A DNA stretch of 64,000 nt from Thaumasiovibrio sp047250365 (GCF_047250365.1 NZ_JBLBVL010000003.1:372001-436000); one strand, 5' to 3'; shown: positions 26,844 to 36,095, numbered from the stretch's first letter. Numbers and translations: made by a program. Notes: generated by a model from the letters alone, not told the origin.

Positions 26844-27749
26844 TTAAGCGAGTTCGTTTTGAAGCCAAGGCCAGCCTTGCTTCTTGCGGCTTAAGGTATT
26901 TTCCATCATCAGTACACCATCAGTAAGGTGTGCTGCAAGTTTATCTGACCATTCACCTTTGAACAGTAGGCGTGTTGTGCTTGTCGTGATATCAGTTAGC
27001 ATAACAGCAGCAAACGCAAGACCTTCTTCATCACAACGACGTTGTAAATCGATTTCAAGCGCTTCGATCATGCCATCTACTTGCTCTAATGTTGCTAGTT
27101 CAATTTGTCCAACCACAACTTGACGATCATTAAATGGGTAAGCTTTAAGATCTTTTTCTACTAATTGAGCAGCATTTAGGCCTTCAATGTCAGTTTTTGC
27201 GATGAGTAGCTGTTTAACAAAAGCATCTAGATCTTCTACGCCAGCTAGTGGCGCGAGTTCAGCAACGGCATCTTTGTCTTTTTGCGTACAGGTAGGTGAA
27301 GCAAAACCGACAGTGTCGCTAAGAATTGCAGATAGCATCAGTGTTGCTACTGGTTGTGTGATCTGAGCATTTTCCATTTTAAACAAGTTAAATAGAATGG
27401 TTGAAGTACAACCGACAGGCCAAATCCATGCTTCAAGAGGATTTGTTGTTGTTACGTCACCTAAACGGTGGTGATCAACAATACCCAAGACTTCAGCATC
27501 CGCCATATCATCAGGACCTTGGGTTAGGTCTGAAAAGTCGACTAGCCATAGGTTTTGGCCTGCAACTGATGTGCACATTTCAGGTTGCACGACTTGTGCT
27601 TGATCTAAAATGAACTGGGTTTCACGGTTAAGATCACCTTGGCGTACTGCTTTTGCATCGAGACCGCGAGATTTTAACAATTCGGCGGCAACAAGCGCTG
27701 AACAAATGCTATCACTGTCAGGGTTTTTGTGTCCAACAACAAGAATCAT
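26844..27749 (-). CDS. ppaC: Manganese-dependent (family II) inorganic pyrophosphatase
   Basis: DHH-superfamily enzyme of 301 residues that hydrolyses pyrophosphate. The metal site residues are in GHKNPDSDS (His7, Asp11, Asp13), Asp71 and DHH (92-94). The C-terminal SRKKQ motif (near residue 290) binds substrate, as in other family II enzymes. Many vibrios carry this enzyme beside the ordinary family I Ppa. It is compact, without regulatory CBS domains, and monocistronic. Confidence 0.95.
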   Translation of the reverse strand: MILVVGHKNPDSDSICSALVAAELLKSRGLDAKAVRQGDLNRETQFILDQAQVVQPEMCTSVAGQNLWLVDFSDLTQGPDDMADAEVLGIVDHHRLGDVTTTNPLEAWIWPVGCTSTILFNLFKMENAQITQPVATLMLSAILSDTVGFASPTCTQKDKDAVAELAPLAGVEDLDAFVKQLLIAKTDIEGLNAAQLVEKDLKAYPFNDRQVVVGQIELATLEQVDGMIEALEIDLQRRCDEEGLAFAAVMLTDITTSTTRLLFKGEWSDKLAAHLTDGVLMMENTLSRKKQGWPWLQNELA

Positions 27750-27891
27750 TCTGTTTCCTTAATTAGATTAGCCAGTACGTTAAAGCGATAACGTATTGGT
27801 CGAATTTTTAAAACGGTGACATTCTAGAATTATCGTATGAAATAACAATACCTAGAGGGGGGCTTTTCGTTGATTGGTGGCTTTTTTTGCC

Positions 27892-29442
27892 TTATTGGTT
27901 GTACTTTTCTTTGCAATGATGCCGAAATTCTTCAAAAGGCATTGCTTTGCCAAAGTAGAAGCCTTGCATATAGTGAACGTTGTGCGCGAGTAAATAATCT
28001 ACTTGTTGCAGAGTTTCTACCCCTTCTGCAATCAGAGTCAGGCCAGCAGTGTGGCCAAATTGAATAATAGATTCGAGTATATTGCGCTTCAGATCTTTTG
28101 TCCCTATGGTATCAATGAACATTTTGTCAATTTTTAGGGTGTGAATTGGCAGCGATTGCAGATAGGAAAAACCGCCATACCCAGTACCAGCATCATCGAG
28201 TTTTATCGCAATACCGTGCTTATCTAATTTGGTCATACAAGAATATGCTTTGGACAGGTTTTGGAACGGGGTACGTTCTGTTACTTCAATGGCGAAAGAT
28301 GAAGCACAGACATGATGCTTTTCAAGAAGGGCAATTATATGCTCAGCAAAGCCATTATCCTCTAGCTGTTCAGGTGTGATATTAAGGCTGATATAGAATG
28401 ACGGATAACTCCACTGCGGTGCAATAATGTGCTGGACCACTTTGTTGATTAATTGCATGGTAATCGGCTTTATTTGACCATTAGTCTCAGCATGGGGAAT
28501 AAAGCTGAGTGGCGAGATTATTTCACCATCGGGTTTTACCCAGCGAATGAGCGCCTCACAACCGACGATTTGCTTATTTTTTGCATCAACAATGGGCTGG
28601 TAGAAAGGGATAAATTCGTCATTCTTAATGCCACTGTCGATAAGTTGGGTTAAAGAGCATTTTATTGTTTTTCTGGTTGCCCATAATAGCGAAATGACGA
28701 TCAGAGCAATGACGCTGATAAGTCTCAAATAGAAATGCCAATGAGAGACATAATATTTAATAGCCTCGGCGTTACCCTCGATATGTAATGACAGGTTGCT
28801 TGATAGCGTTTGTCCTGCCACGGGGAAATATTCCTGACCCGGATTCATGTCATAGACATAAAGGTGCTCTCCACGGTGGTTGACTAATGACAAGGTTAGG
28901 CATTGTTGACACTTGTCGTGGTCAATATAGATATGCGGTAAAGGATCAGTGATGACTCGATATGTTGCATTAGGAAATTGAAACTCTACATTCAGTCGAT
29001 GATTCTTATAAACCGAAATTTTGTGAGTAGGAAGATTAAGATGGTGCAGCGTAGGAACATTAGGATCCACTTCGGGAACATTGTTATTGCCATACTGGCT
29101 ACAGCGAGATTCTAAGCTACTGACCTCAATAAGTTGTACACCAACGGATGACTCTGTGGTTTGTCTGATTAACTGAATATCGTTGTCACTGCAGTCAAAT
29201 GCTAGCTGTTTATCGAGTTGATTGAGTGCAGATTCAACGCCGGAAATCCGATTGTAATAGTGGTAGATCAGTGAATTTAATTTACTAGATACGTCAGATC
29301 TAAGCAGATAAGAACCAACGGGATAGTGTATCGCTGCAATCAGCATACAACCAATAACGAAAATAAGCAGCGCTTCTATCCATGGATGAGAACGTTGACG
29401 AAACCCGTTAATTATTCTTGTAATAATAGAGAGTGAAGGCAT
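27892..29442 (-). CDS. Membrane-bound cyclic di-GMP phosphodiesterase (CSS-motif + EAL)
   Basis: Protein of 516 residues: membrane helix about 21-45, a periplasmic CSS-motif-type domain (about 50-235, with FDCSDND and several further cysteines such as DKCQQC), a second helix near 240-258 and a C-terminal EAL domain (about 265-510). The catalytic pattern looks intact: EALIRW, LNITPEQ, EVTER, KLDDAGTGYGG, LKIDK, AEGVET and MQGFYFG. So hydrolysis of cyclic di-GMP to pGpG is expected. In the related E. coli enzymes redox state of the periplasmic cysteines controls activity. It is 78 bp downstream of the response regulator and may be the last gene of the TRAP operon. Confidence 0.9.
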   Translation of the reverse strand: MPSLSIITRIINGFRQRSHPWIEALLIFVIGCMLIAAIHYPVGSYLLRSDVSSKLNSLIYHYYNRISGVESALNQLDKQLAFDCSDNDIQLIRQTTESSVGVQLIEVSSLESRCSQYGNNNVPEVDPNVPTLHHLNLPTHKISVYKNHRLNVEFQFPNATYRVITDPLPHIYIDHDKCQQCLTLSLVNHRGEHLYVYDMNPGQEYFPVAGQTLSSNLSLHIEGNAEAIKYYVSHWHFYLRLISVIALIVISLLWATRKTIKCSLTQLIDSGIKNDEFIPFYQPIVDAKNKQIVGCEALIRWVKPDGEIISPLSFIPHAETNGQIKPITMQLINKVVQHIIAPQWSYPSFYISLNITPEQLEDNGFAEHIIALLEKHHVCASSFAIEVTERTPFQNLSKAYSCMTKLDKHGIAIKLDDAGTGYGGFSYLQSLPIHTLKIDKMFIDTIGTKDLKRNILESIIQFGHTAGLTLIAEGVETLQQVDYLLAHNVHYMQGFYFGKAMPFEEFRHHCKEKYNQ

Positions 29443-29520
29443 GCTTTTTTCATGTTGTCGTTGACTGCTATTTTTGCAGTGTAATCAAGTTCACTATTGA
29501 TCGCTATGATAATGGTGGAT

Positions 29521-30156
29521 TTATTCATTGATTCCATGAGTTGAGGCATACTGTGCCAATTCTGCTGTTGATTGGATGTCTAGTTTGTAGCGTATGTTTT
29601 GTCGATGCGTTTCTACTGTACGCGTGCTAATGTCTAGTTGCTGGGCAATTTTCTTATTACTTAACCCTTTTGCCACTAACGCGAGTACCTTCTTTTCTCG
29701 GCGACTGAGAGGGGTACTTTGATGGTTGTCTACTGCACGTTCTGTGTTAAAAAAGAGAGCATTGCTGGCTGTTTGACAAAAATAGGTTGCCCCTTGAGCG
29801 ACGGTTTGAATGGCATTGACCATCTCTTCTGCAGAGATCTCTTTGAGGATATAGCCGAAAGCTCCAGCTTGCATAACTTGCATAATGTACTCCTTTCTAT
29901 CATGCATGGTTAGCATTAGTACTTTGACATCAGGGTAAGCCTGTTTAATGGCTTTTGTTGCTTCGAGTCCATTCATCACCGGCATGCTGAAGTCCATTAA
30001 AATAACATCTGGTGTTATTGTAGCGAGGCGCTCTAAAGCTTGTTGACCATTATTGGCAGTGGCAACAACATCCATGCCTGTTTCATGTGACAAGCGGGCT
30101 TTAAACCCTTCAATCACCACTTGATGATCATCAACCAGCATAATGCGTATGGCCAT
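29521..30156 (-). CDS. NarL/FixJ-type response regulator
   Basis: Protein of 211 residues with a receiver domain (phosphoacceptor Asp in VILMDFSMPVMNG, about residue 55; Thr in MLTMHD; Lys in YILKE) and a LuxR-type helix-turn-helix (about 150-205, LSRREKKVLALVAKGLSNKKIAQQL split). The start codon overlaps the stop of the histidine kinase gene (TAATG), so the two are translationally coupled. The likely target is the neighbouring TRAP transporter operon. Confidence 0.93.
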   Translation of the reverse strand: MAIRIMLVDDHQVVIEGFKARLSHETGMDVVATANNGQQALERLATITPDVILMDFSMPVMNGLEATKAIKQAYPDVKVLMLTMHDRKEYIMQVMQAGAFGYILKEISAEEMVNAIQTVAQGATYFCQTASNALFFNTERAVDNHQSTPLSRREKKVLALVAKGLSNKKIAQQLDISTRTVETHRQNIRYKLDIQSTAELAQYASTHGINE

Positions 30157-31511
30157 TATATTTCCTCTATGTTGGGGTAGGTAATAACAACTGAAATTTC
30201 GGTGCCATATCCCGGCTCAGTGACAATCTCAAATTGACCACCTATAAATTCGATTCTTTCGCGCATGTTCTTTAGCCCAATACCATCATTGCTGAGTGCT
30301 TGCTGTAAATGAAAACCGACACCATCATCACGGATGATCAGTTGTAGGTTTTGCCCTAATATTTCAATGACCAGTTCAACATGATGTGCTGAAGCATGCT
30401 TTTGTATGTTGGCTAGAGATTCCTGAGCAACACGGTAGAGTGTGGTCGAGATATCACTATTTAATGCGATAGCTTCATGGGGAAGCGTATAGTGAACGGT
30501 GGCGGATGAGTGATGGGAAAAACTCTCAAGCAGTCCCTGCAACGCGGCATTTAAGCCAATATCATCTAGGGTGCTGGGTCTTAAGCTGTGTGATATTTGC
30601 CGTAGGTCTGTAATGGTATTAATGAGTGTGGATAAGCCATAGGTAAATGCACTGTTCTCCCGGAGTTGAGGGAGCTGTTTTTCGAGTAGTTCAAAATGGC
30701 ACTTGCTTGATACCAGTGTCTGATTCACACCATCGTGAAGCTCTCTTGCTAAGTGTTTTTTCTCGTTTTCTTGAAACATGACGGTTTTATGCGCCAGGGT
30801 TTTAAGGTTGTCATCCGCAAGGCGGTGTTCATGAAGATTAATAGCTAGTGCAGTGCAGAGGATAACAAGGACAGTGACAAGCAATAGAGCACAAACCGTC
30901 ATAAAGGTGGTTTTAATATTATTGTCGATAGTTTTCTGGATGTGGTTTAATTGCTGTTCGATATCATCGATATAGAGACCAGTGCCTATCATCCAATGCC
31001 ACTCTGGTATCCAACGCGCATAACTTAGTTTGGTGACGGTGTCACCAGTGGAAGGTTTTTGCCATAAGTAACGATGAAAACCACCGCCATCGAGTGCCGC
31101 ATCTAATAGAGAACGAATGAGATAATTACCCTTTTCATCTTGTAAATCATATAAGTTTTTGCCGACTAACTCAGGCTGAATCGGATGAACGAGGTTGGTT
31201 CCATACTGGTCGTAAACGAAAAAATAGCCATCTTTACCGTAGGTAAGATCTTCAAGGACTTGCTTTACAGCCTGTTGAGCTTGCACTTTAGGAATGTCGT
31301 TGCGTTCGGTGAGGTGTTGAATACTGTTTAGAGCGAGATCTAAATAGTCGTGGAGTGCTTGCTCTCTTGTCTCCATCAGACTGGTTTCAAAGGTATCAAT
31401 CTCTAACTTCCCTAATTGAGACATTTGGTGAATAGAAATCCATCCAATGGTCATAGAGACTAGCATTAGTGGTAATAGCGCTAATAAGATCAGTTTGAGC
31501 TTTAGAGACAT
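30156..31511 (-). CDS. Cache-domain sensor histidine kinase (NarX/UhpB-type)
   Basis: Sensor kinase of 451 residues from the ATG at 31511 (a TTG at 31523 is also in frame). An N-terminal helix (about 7-28) and a second near 200-225 flank a periplasmic single-Cache domain (with GKDGYFFVYDQYGTNLVHP), the type that binds small organic acids or amines. A HisKA_3 dimerisation domain (EKKHLARELHDGVNQTL; phosphoacceptor His in ELHDG) and a HATPase_c domain (DDGVGF, GIGLKNMRERI) follow. It probably senses the TRAP substrate. Its only ribosome-site-like GGCGGA is inside the arm of a hairpin upstream. Confidence 0.91.
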   Translation of the reverse strand: MSLKLKLILLALLPLMLVSMTIGWISIHQMSQLGKLEIDTFETSLMETREQALHDYLDLALNSIQHLTERNDIPKVQAQQAVKQVLEDLTYGKDGYFFVYDQYGTNLVHPIQPELVGKNLYDLQDEKGNYLIRSLLDAALDGGGFHRYLWQKPSTGDTVTKLSYARWIPEWHWMIGTGLYIDDIEQQLNHIQKTIDNNIKTTFMTVCALLLVTVLVILCTALAINLHEHRLADDNLKTLAHKTVMFQENEKKHLARELHDGVNQTLVSSKCHFELLEKQLPQLRENSAFTYGLSTLINTITDLRQISHSLRPSTLDDIGLNAALQGLLESFSHHSSATVHYTLPHEAIALNSDISTTLYRVAQESLANIQKHASAHHVELVIEILGQNLQLIIRDDGVGFHLQQALSNDGIGLKNMRERIEFIGGQFEIVTEPGYGTEISVVITYPNIEEI

Positions 31512-31520
31512 ACAAACACA

Positions 31521-31563
31521 CAATCCGCCCGAATTAACAAGATGTTAACAACTGGGCGGATTG
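31521..31563 (-). promoter_or_regulatory. Nested hairpin between the dctM-like gene and the kinase gene
   Basis: Outer stem of 10 bp, CAATCCGCCC at 31521-31530 with its exact complement at 31554-31563, and an inner TTAAC/GTTAA stem. On the minus strand it lies between dctM and the kinase start and is followed by TTGTGTGTTTGT, a poor U-tract. It could be a leaky terminator or a structure that hides the kinase ribosome site. Confidence 0.65.
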
Positions 31564-31627
31564 CTTACTGTTATATAGTTCAAAGATTCATGATGAATTT
31601 TGAACGGTGACGTTATCTCCCAAGCCG

Positions 31628-32914
31628 CTAGGCCATGCCAAAAAAGCCTGGAAATACGAGAACCATAACAACAACAAAGACTTGTAGCAAAATAAAAGGC
31701 AATACTCCCTTATAAATATGCATCGTTGTAATGCTTTTGGGTGCCACACCTTTTAGATAAAACAGGCTAAACCCAAACGGCGGTGTTAAAAATGACGTCT
31801 GCAGGTTAAGGGCAATAAGGATGGCAAACCACATCATATTGATGCCGAGTATCTCAGCTGCTGGCGCAAGTATTGGCACAATAATGAAGCAAATCTCGAC
31901 AAAATCGATAAAGAAGCCCAGTATTAAAATCACCAACATGGTAATGATTAAGAAGCCCCATTTTTCTCCAGGTATAGATAACAACCACTCTTCGACAAGA
32001 TAATCACCACCCGTGTAGGTAAAGGCCATGGAGAAGGCTGTTGCACCAAGAAGGATCGCAAAGACCATTGCTGTCACTTTGATGGTTTCATAGGCACTGT
32101 CGTAGAGCATTTTGAATGAAAACTGTCGGTAGGCTAGGGCAAGTATGATCGCTCCCACACCGCCAAGCGCTGCAGACTCCGTAGGTGTCGCAATACCTGC
32201 AAAGATTGAACCCAAAACGATAACGATTAACGCCAAAGGGGGAATTATCGCCTTAAGTGCTTTTACGACTTCTTCACTGCGACTGACGTTATCTTCACGA
32301 GGAATAGCGCGCGCGACTTCCGGCTTGAGCAGCGCATAAACTAAGATGTAGGCAATATAAACGCCAACCAGTAGTAGACCCGGGCCGATTGCTGCTTTAA
32401 AGAGATCACCGACAGGAATGCCTAATACATCCCCCAATAAGATGAGAACGATAGAGGGGGGGATGATCTGTCCGAGCGTACCAGACGCACAGATTGTGCC
32501 ACACGCCAACCCTTTGTCGTAGTTATACTTCATCATAACGGGCAGTGAGATAAGCCCCATCGCGACAACGGATGCACCTACTACGCCCGTGGATGCGGCG
32601 AGTAAAGAGCCAACTAATACGGTCGAGATTGCGAGACCACCGCGTATGCCACCAAACAATTTCCCCATAGAGACGAGAAGTTGCTCAGCAAGCTTGGTTT
32701 TTTGTAGTACCAAACCCATAAAAATAAACAGTGGAACCGCCATCAATACCGTATTTTGCATGATGCTCATGATTCGGTATGGCATAAAGGCAAAGATATC
32801 TGCACCTTCTGCCCACACACCAAAGATCAGTGCGATACCACCAAATGTAAAGGCGACGGGAAACCCTAGCAGCAGTGCGCAGAGGGCAACGATAAACATA
32901 ATAATACCGACCAT
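31628..32914 (-). CDS. TRAP transporter large permease subunit (DctM family)
   Basis: Integral membrane protein of 428 residues with about 12 helices; it forms the sodium-coupled translocation path of a tripartite ATP-independent periplasmic transporter. The start codon overlaps the dctQ stop by one base. The motifs ALLLGFPVAFTFGG at the N-terminus and GQIIPPSIVLILLGD near residue 145 are typical. It works with the neighbouring small subunit and binding protein. Confidence 0.93.
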   Translation of the reverse strand: MVGIIMFIVALCALLLGFPVAFTFGGIALIFGVWAEGADIFAFMPYRIMSIMQNTVLMAVPLFIFMGLVLQKTKLAEQLLVSMGKLFGGIRGGLAISTVLVGSLLAASTGVVGASVVAMGLISLPVMMKYNYDKGLACGTICASGTLGQIIPPSIVLILLGDVLGIPVGDLFKAAIGPGLLLVGVYIAYILVYALLKPEVARAIPREDNVSRSEEVVKALKAIIPPLALIVIVLGSIFAGIATPTESAALGGVGAIILALAYRQFSFKMLYDSAYETIKVTAMVFAILLGATAFSMAFTYTGGDYLVEEWLLSIPGEKWGFLIITMLVILILGFFIDFVEICFIIVPILAPAAEILGINMMWFAILIALNLQTSFLTPPFGFSLFYLKGVAPKSITTMHIYKGVLPFILLQVFVVVMVLVFPGFFGMA

Positions 32915-33450
32915 TACTGCTCCCTCTCATGCTGGTGAAATAGGTGAGGATTGAAAATTCGATTTAGTGAGTGGAGTAATAGCCCAATGCCACTAATAGC
33001 GATGGACAAGAAGGCGACAGGAATCATGGCTTTGATGATCCAGCGATAGGGTAGTCCACCGGGATCGCCGCTTGATTCGCCCAGAGAGTAGGCTTCTTTG
33101 GCGAAATCAATGCCGTAATAAAATACCAGTAGGGTAAAAGGGAGCAGAAATAGTAGTGTGCCCACGATATCAATCAGGGCTTGAGCGCGTTGGCTGAGCT
33201 TCTCATAAATAATATCGACCCGAACATGCCCTCCTGCTTTTAAGGCATAGGGAATGGCAAGCATAAATACCGCTGAAAAGAGGTGCCACTCCATCTCTTG
33301 AAGTGCAATGGAAACGGTGTTGAAGGCATAGCGGGCAATGACATCATAGAATACGTTAAATACCAGCATTAAAAATAGTGTTGCTGACAGCCAGCCAAAC
33401 AGATCCGAGAAGCGGTTGATGAGGCGCTCGCATTGAATGAGGTGTCTCAT
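32914..33450 (-). CDS. TRAP transporter small permease subunit (DctQ family)
   Basis: Membrane protein of 178 residues with four predicted helices (about 17-40, 52-72, 90-112 and 135-160). The DctQ signature appears in VFYDVIARYAFN and LQEMEWHLFSAVFMLAIPYAL. It has a GGGAAA ribosome site at a good distance, lies 97 bp after the binding-protein gene and overlaps dctM by one base. Confidence 0.92.
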   Translation of the reverse strand: MRHLIQCERLINRFSDLFGWLSATLFLMLVFNVFYDVIARYAFNTVSIALQEMEWHLFSAVFMLAIPYALKAGGHVRVDIIYEKLSQRAQALIDIVGTLLFLLPFTLLVFYYGIDFAKEAYSLGESSGDPGGLPYRWIIKAMIPVAFLSIAISGIGLLLHSLNRIFNPHLFHQHEREQ

Positions 33451-33486
33451 TGAATTTCCCTTTCTTTTACGAAGTGGTATTGAAAG

Positions 33487-33507
33487 GGCGGGTACATGGC
33501 ACCCGCC
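33487..33507 (-). other. Intercistronic hairpin between TRAP binding-protein gene and dctQ
   Basis: A GC-rich 7-bp stem (33487-33493 and 33501-33507) with a 7-nt loop lies in the 97-bp gap. A second imperfect hairpin built from ACGTTG/CAACGT elements lies at about 33511-33546. Structures here commonly raise binding-protein mRNA over permease mRNA; that role is inferred. Confidence 0.55.
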
Positions 33508-33547
33508 GAGACGTTGTTGGTTGTGTTAAATTAACGCGACCAACGTT

Positions 33548-34627
33548 TTAATTTTTTTCTAAGTAGGCTTGAGTCGAGATTTCCGTCCAAGGGCGTATTG
33601 TTTTTAAATAGTTCGCTTGTGACGTGAGGATCTCTTTGGCAAGTGCGTCGCTTTCAGCGCGTTGAGAGAGCAGTTCATCATTGCTCTTTCTCATTGCAGC
33701 GAGTACTTCATCGGGGAAATTCTTAACAGTGATATTAGGGTATTCATCTAGCATCGATTCCCAGTTCTCCCCACTGGCATGGTTGTTCAAGACCCACATA
33801 TCGTAAGCAGACGTTCGCATCGCAACCACCAGTATCTGCTGCAGATCTTCTGGTAAGCGTTCAAATGAGCGTTTATTGACAAGGAATTGCAGCTCTGTTG
33901 CAGGCTCATGCCAGCCGGTGTAGTAGTAGGGTGCAATTTTGTGGAAACCCATCCGTAGATCTAAACCTGGGCCTACCCACTCTAGTGCATCAATGGTGCG
34001 GCGTTCTAGTGAGGTGTAGAGCTCACCTGGGGCGATATTCGTCGGGCTGGCGCCTAACTCAGCAAGGACTTCTCCGGCAAAGCCAGGTATACGCATTTTC
34101 AGTCCTTTCAGGTCATCAACGCTGTTAATTTCTTTTTGAAACCACCCCCCCATCTGTACGCCGGTGTTACCTCCTGGGAAGGAGAGTAGATTGTGAGGGC
34201 TATACACTTTTTCCATCAGCTCCATCCCACCGCCATGGTAGAACCATGCATATTGCTCTGCTGCGATCATGCCAAATGGCATAGTGGTGAAATAGAGGGT
34301 GTTGGGGACTTTGCCTTTCCAGTAATAGGACGCAGAGTGTCCAATATCATATTGGCCTGCTTTGACCATATCGAAGACACCGAGTGGTGCTTTATGCTTG
34401 TTAGCAGAGTCGATGCGAATCTGTAGTCGCCCATTAGACATTTTGTCGACCATGTCAGCTAAGTTCTTCGTCGTGTCACCAAAGATAGGGAAGTTAGGCC
34501 CCCAAGTTTCGGCCAATTTGAGGCGGTAAACTTTATCTGCAGCAAAGCTAGAGGTGCTGAGCAACAATGATACACCTGCCGTGACTGCGACAAGGGTTTT
34601 CTTGAGTGAAAACGCTTTATTTATCAT
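33548..34627 (-). CDS. TRAP transporter periplasmic substrate-binding protein (TakP/FcbT1-like)
   Basis: Periplasmic binding protein of 359 residues with a Sec signal (to about residue 29, STSSFAADK). The body fits the COG4663 branch: the block NTGVQMGGWFQKEI, then LKGLKMRIPGFAGEVLAELG, recalls TakP, which binds 2-oxo acids, and related lactate-binding proteins. So a 2-oxoacid or hydroxyacid is the best guess for the substrate, without proof. AAGGAA is well spaced from the ATG at 34627 and too close to the in-frame ATG at 34633. It is the first gene of the TRAP operon. Confidence 0.88.
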   Translation of the reverse strand: MINKAFSLKKTLVAVTAGVSLLLSTSSFAADKVYRLKLAETWGPNFPIFGDTTKNLADMVDKMSNGRLQIRIDSANKHKAPLGVFDMVKAGQYDIGHSASYYWKGKVPNTLYFTTMPFGMIAAEQYAWFYHGGGMELMEKVYSPHNLLSFPGGNTGVQMGGWFQKEINSVDDLKGLKMRIPGFAGEVLAELGASPTNIAPGELYTSLERRTIDALEWVGPGLDLRMGFHKIAPYYYTGWHEPATELQFLVNKRSFERLPEDLQQILVVAMRTSAYDMWVLNNHASGENWESMLDEYPNITVKNFPDEVLAAMRKSNDELLSQRAESDALAKEILTSQANYLKTIRPWTEISTQAYLEKN

Positions 34628-35124
34628 TATCATTTCCTTTTGAATGTCGATGTAGGATGAGCTGTAACTAAGCGTGTTGTTACATTGCTTGATAGAATGA
34701 TGCAGCTTGCAAGATTCTGCTACCCGTGCAAATACCTAGGTTTTAACATTTACCGCTGCCTATAGATGAAAAATTACGTAGTTATTTCTACTGTCTTTTT
34801 GTTGTTTGTCTTGTATCTTTCTGTTTAATAGGTTATTTATCTATTCTGTGGACAGAAGGTAGCGAGGGTTTATTACGTACGTGGTTAAGGTTGCAAAATG
34901 TTATGGTTTTGTGAGCGGAAGGGTTGGTGTTATGCTGTGATAATCTGAAAGGCACACCAATCGTGGGGTGTTATCGGCGATAAGGCGACCAGTAGAATGT
35001 GGCGGTCAGTGAGAGAAAGAAAACTTGATGCGTTTTTCGCATTTATTACATTCACCTTTTGACCCCTTTTCGGTATCATCACGTGATAACATCAGAGCAG
35101 CAGATAAGTAGTTTTAGGTAGTCC
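34628..35124. other. Divergent regulatory region between TRAP operon and ribA
   Basis: About 500 bp with no supported gene. It must contain promoters for both directions. A 10-bp palindrome ATCACGTGAT lies at 35078-35087, close to ribA. I looked for an FMN riboswitch before ribA and for a sigma-54 promoter before the TRAP operon and found neither. Confidence 0.6.
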
Positions 35125-35724
35125 ATGGCAAAAGTAAGGGCGCGCGTCGCTTTCAAAGTAGGCAAAAGTAGCCAAATCCCTGCAGAAATTCTGTCGTTCG
35201 AAGGCTTAAATAGTGACAAAGAGCATGTCGCGGTTATTTTTAAGCATGCAGATCAGCAAGGTACGACACCGATGGTTCGTATGCACTCAGAGTGTTTGAC
35301 TGGCGATGTTTTTCATTCATCACGATGTGATTGTGGTGAGCAACTAGATGAAACAATCGAACGTATGGGGCAGCAAGGTGGTATTTTGCTCTATTTACGC
35401 CAAGAAGGGCGTGGGATTGGCTTGTATAACAAAATTGATGCATATGAATTGCAAAGCCAAGGGATGGACACGTACGAAGCAAATAATCATCTAGGATTTG
35501 GAGATGACTTACGCGATTTCAGTGAAGCGGCGCAAATGCTGCAAGCGTTGGGTGTGTGTAAAATTCGCCTAGTAACCAATAATCCTAAAAAGATTAATGA
35601 GCTGAAAGAGCACGGTATTGAAATAGAAGACGTTATTGGTACATCTGCGCATGTGAAAGATGGCAACGAAGGTTACCTAAAAGCCAAAGTGTCTCATGGT
35701 AAGCATCGTCTAAAGCTTGATTAA
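35125..35724 (+). CDS. ribA: GTP cyclohydrolase II
   Basis: Cytoplasmic zinc enzyme of 199 residues that starts riboflavin synthesis from GTP. The zinc ligands are Cys57, Cys68 and Cys70 (SSRCDCGEQ), and the catalytic block LRQEGRGIGLYNK follows. The length equals the stand-alone RibA of enterics (about 196) rather than a RibBA fusion. It is a single gene with its own terminator. Confidence 0.97.
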   Translation: MAKVRARVAFKVGKSSQIPAEILSFEGLNSDKEHVAVIFKHADQQGTTPMVRMHSECLTGDVFHSSRCDCGEQLDETIERMGQQGGILLYLRQEGRGIGLYNKIDAYELQSQGMDTYEANNHLGFGDDLRDFSEAAQMLQALGVCKIRLVTNNPKKINELKEHGIEIEDVIGTSAHVKDGNEGYLKAKVSHGKHRLKLD

Positions 35725-35746
35725 CGTAGATACTGCGTTAATGAAT

Positions 35747-35772
35747 AAAAAACCCGCTATAGCGGGTTTTTT
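35747..35772. terminator. Bidirectional terminator between ribA and yciU
   Basis: Symmetric 12-bp stem (35747-35758 and 35761-35772) with A and T runs on the two sides, so it can stop transcription from both directions. The right arm touches the yciU stop codon. Confidence 0.9.
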
Positions 35773-36095
35773 TAATCGCGTTTCCAAAGAATATGGCAGA
35801 ATTTTTCATCTGGTAAGCGGCTGATTAAGAGACGTGCGAATACATCATCTAGCACATCTGTTTCTTCATTAACAAGCCCGATTCTTACTTCACCGTAGTG
35901 CTCAGGATCGACTGAAAAGCCAACATGGCTGTCCCAGTCAGCACCAGTTTCGACCATTTCAGCAGCACCACGTTCATCAAACTGAAGCGTAAAAAGTGCA
36001 ACGTCTGCAGCTTCCAAATTATCTGAGGCCATTTCTAAGAAAATATCATAAGCAACGTCGATAACTTCATCGACGTTTAGGAGTTGTTCTGACAT
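35772..36095 (-). CDS. yciU: HI1450/YciU-type DNA-mimic protein
   Basis: Very acidic protein of 107 residues (many Asp and Glu, for example NVDEVIDVAYDIFLEMASDNLEAAD, split) of the HI1450 family, described as a double-stranded DNA mimic; the Haemophilus protein has a fold that displays DNA-like negative charge. Its partner in this organism is unknown. An AGGT ribosome site precedes the ATG. It stands between ribA and efpL. Confidence 0.85.
   Translation of the reverse strand: MSEQLLNVDEVIDVAYDIFLEMASDNLEAADVALFTLQFDERGAAEMVETGADWDSHVGFSVDPEHYGEVRIGLVNEETDVLDDVFARLLISRLPDEKFCHILWKRD

Noticed and set aside
34628..35124. Possible FMN riboswitch before ribA and sigma-54 promoter before the TRAP operon
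   Set aside because: The conserved FMN core is not present, and the GC/GG pairs that I tried for a -24/-12 promoter have the wrong spacing (12 instead of 10).
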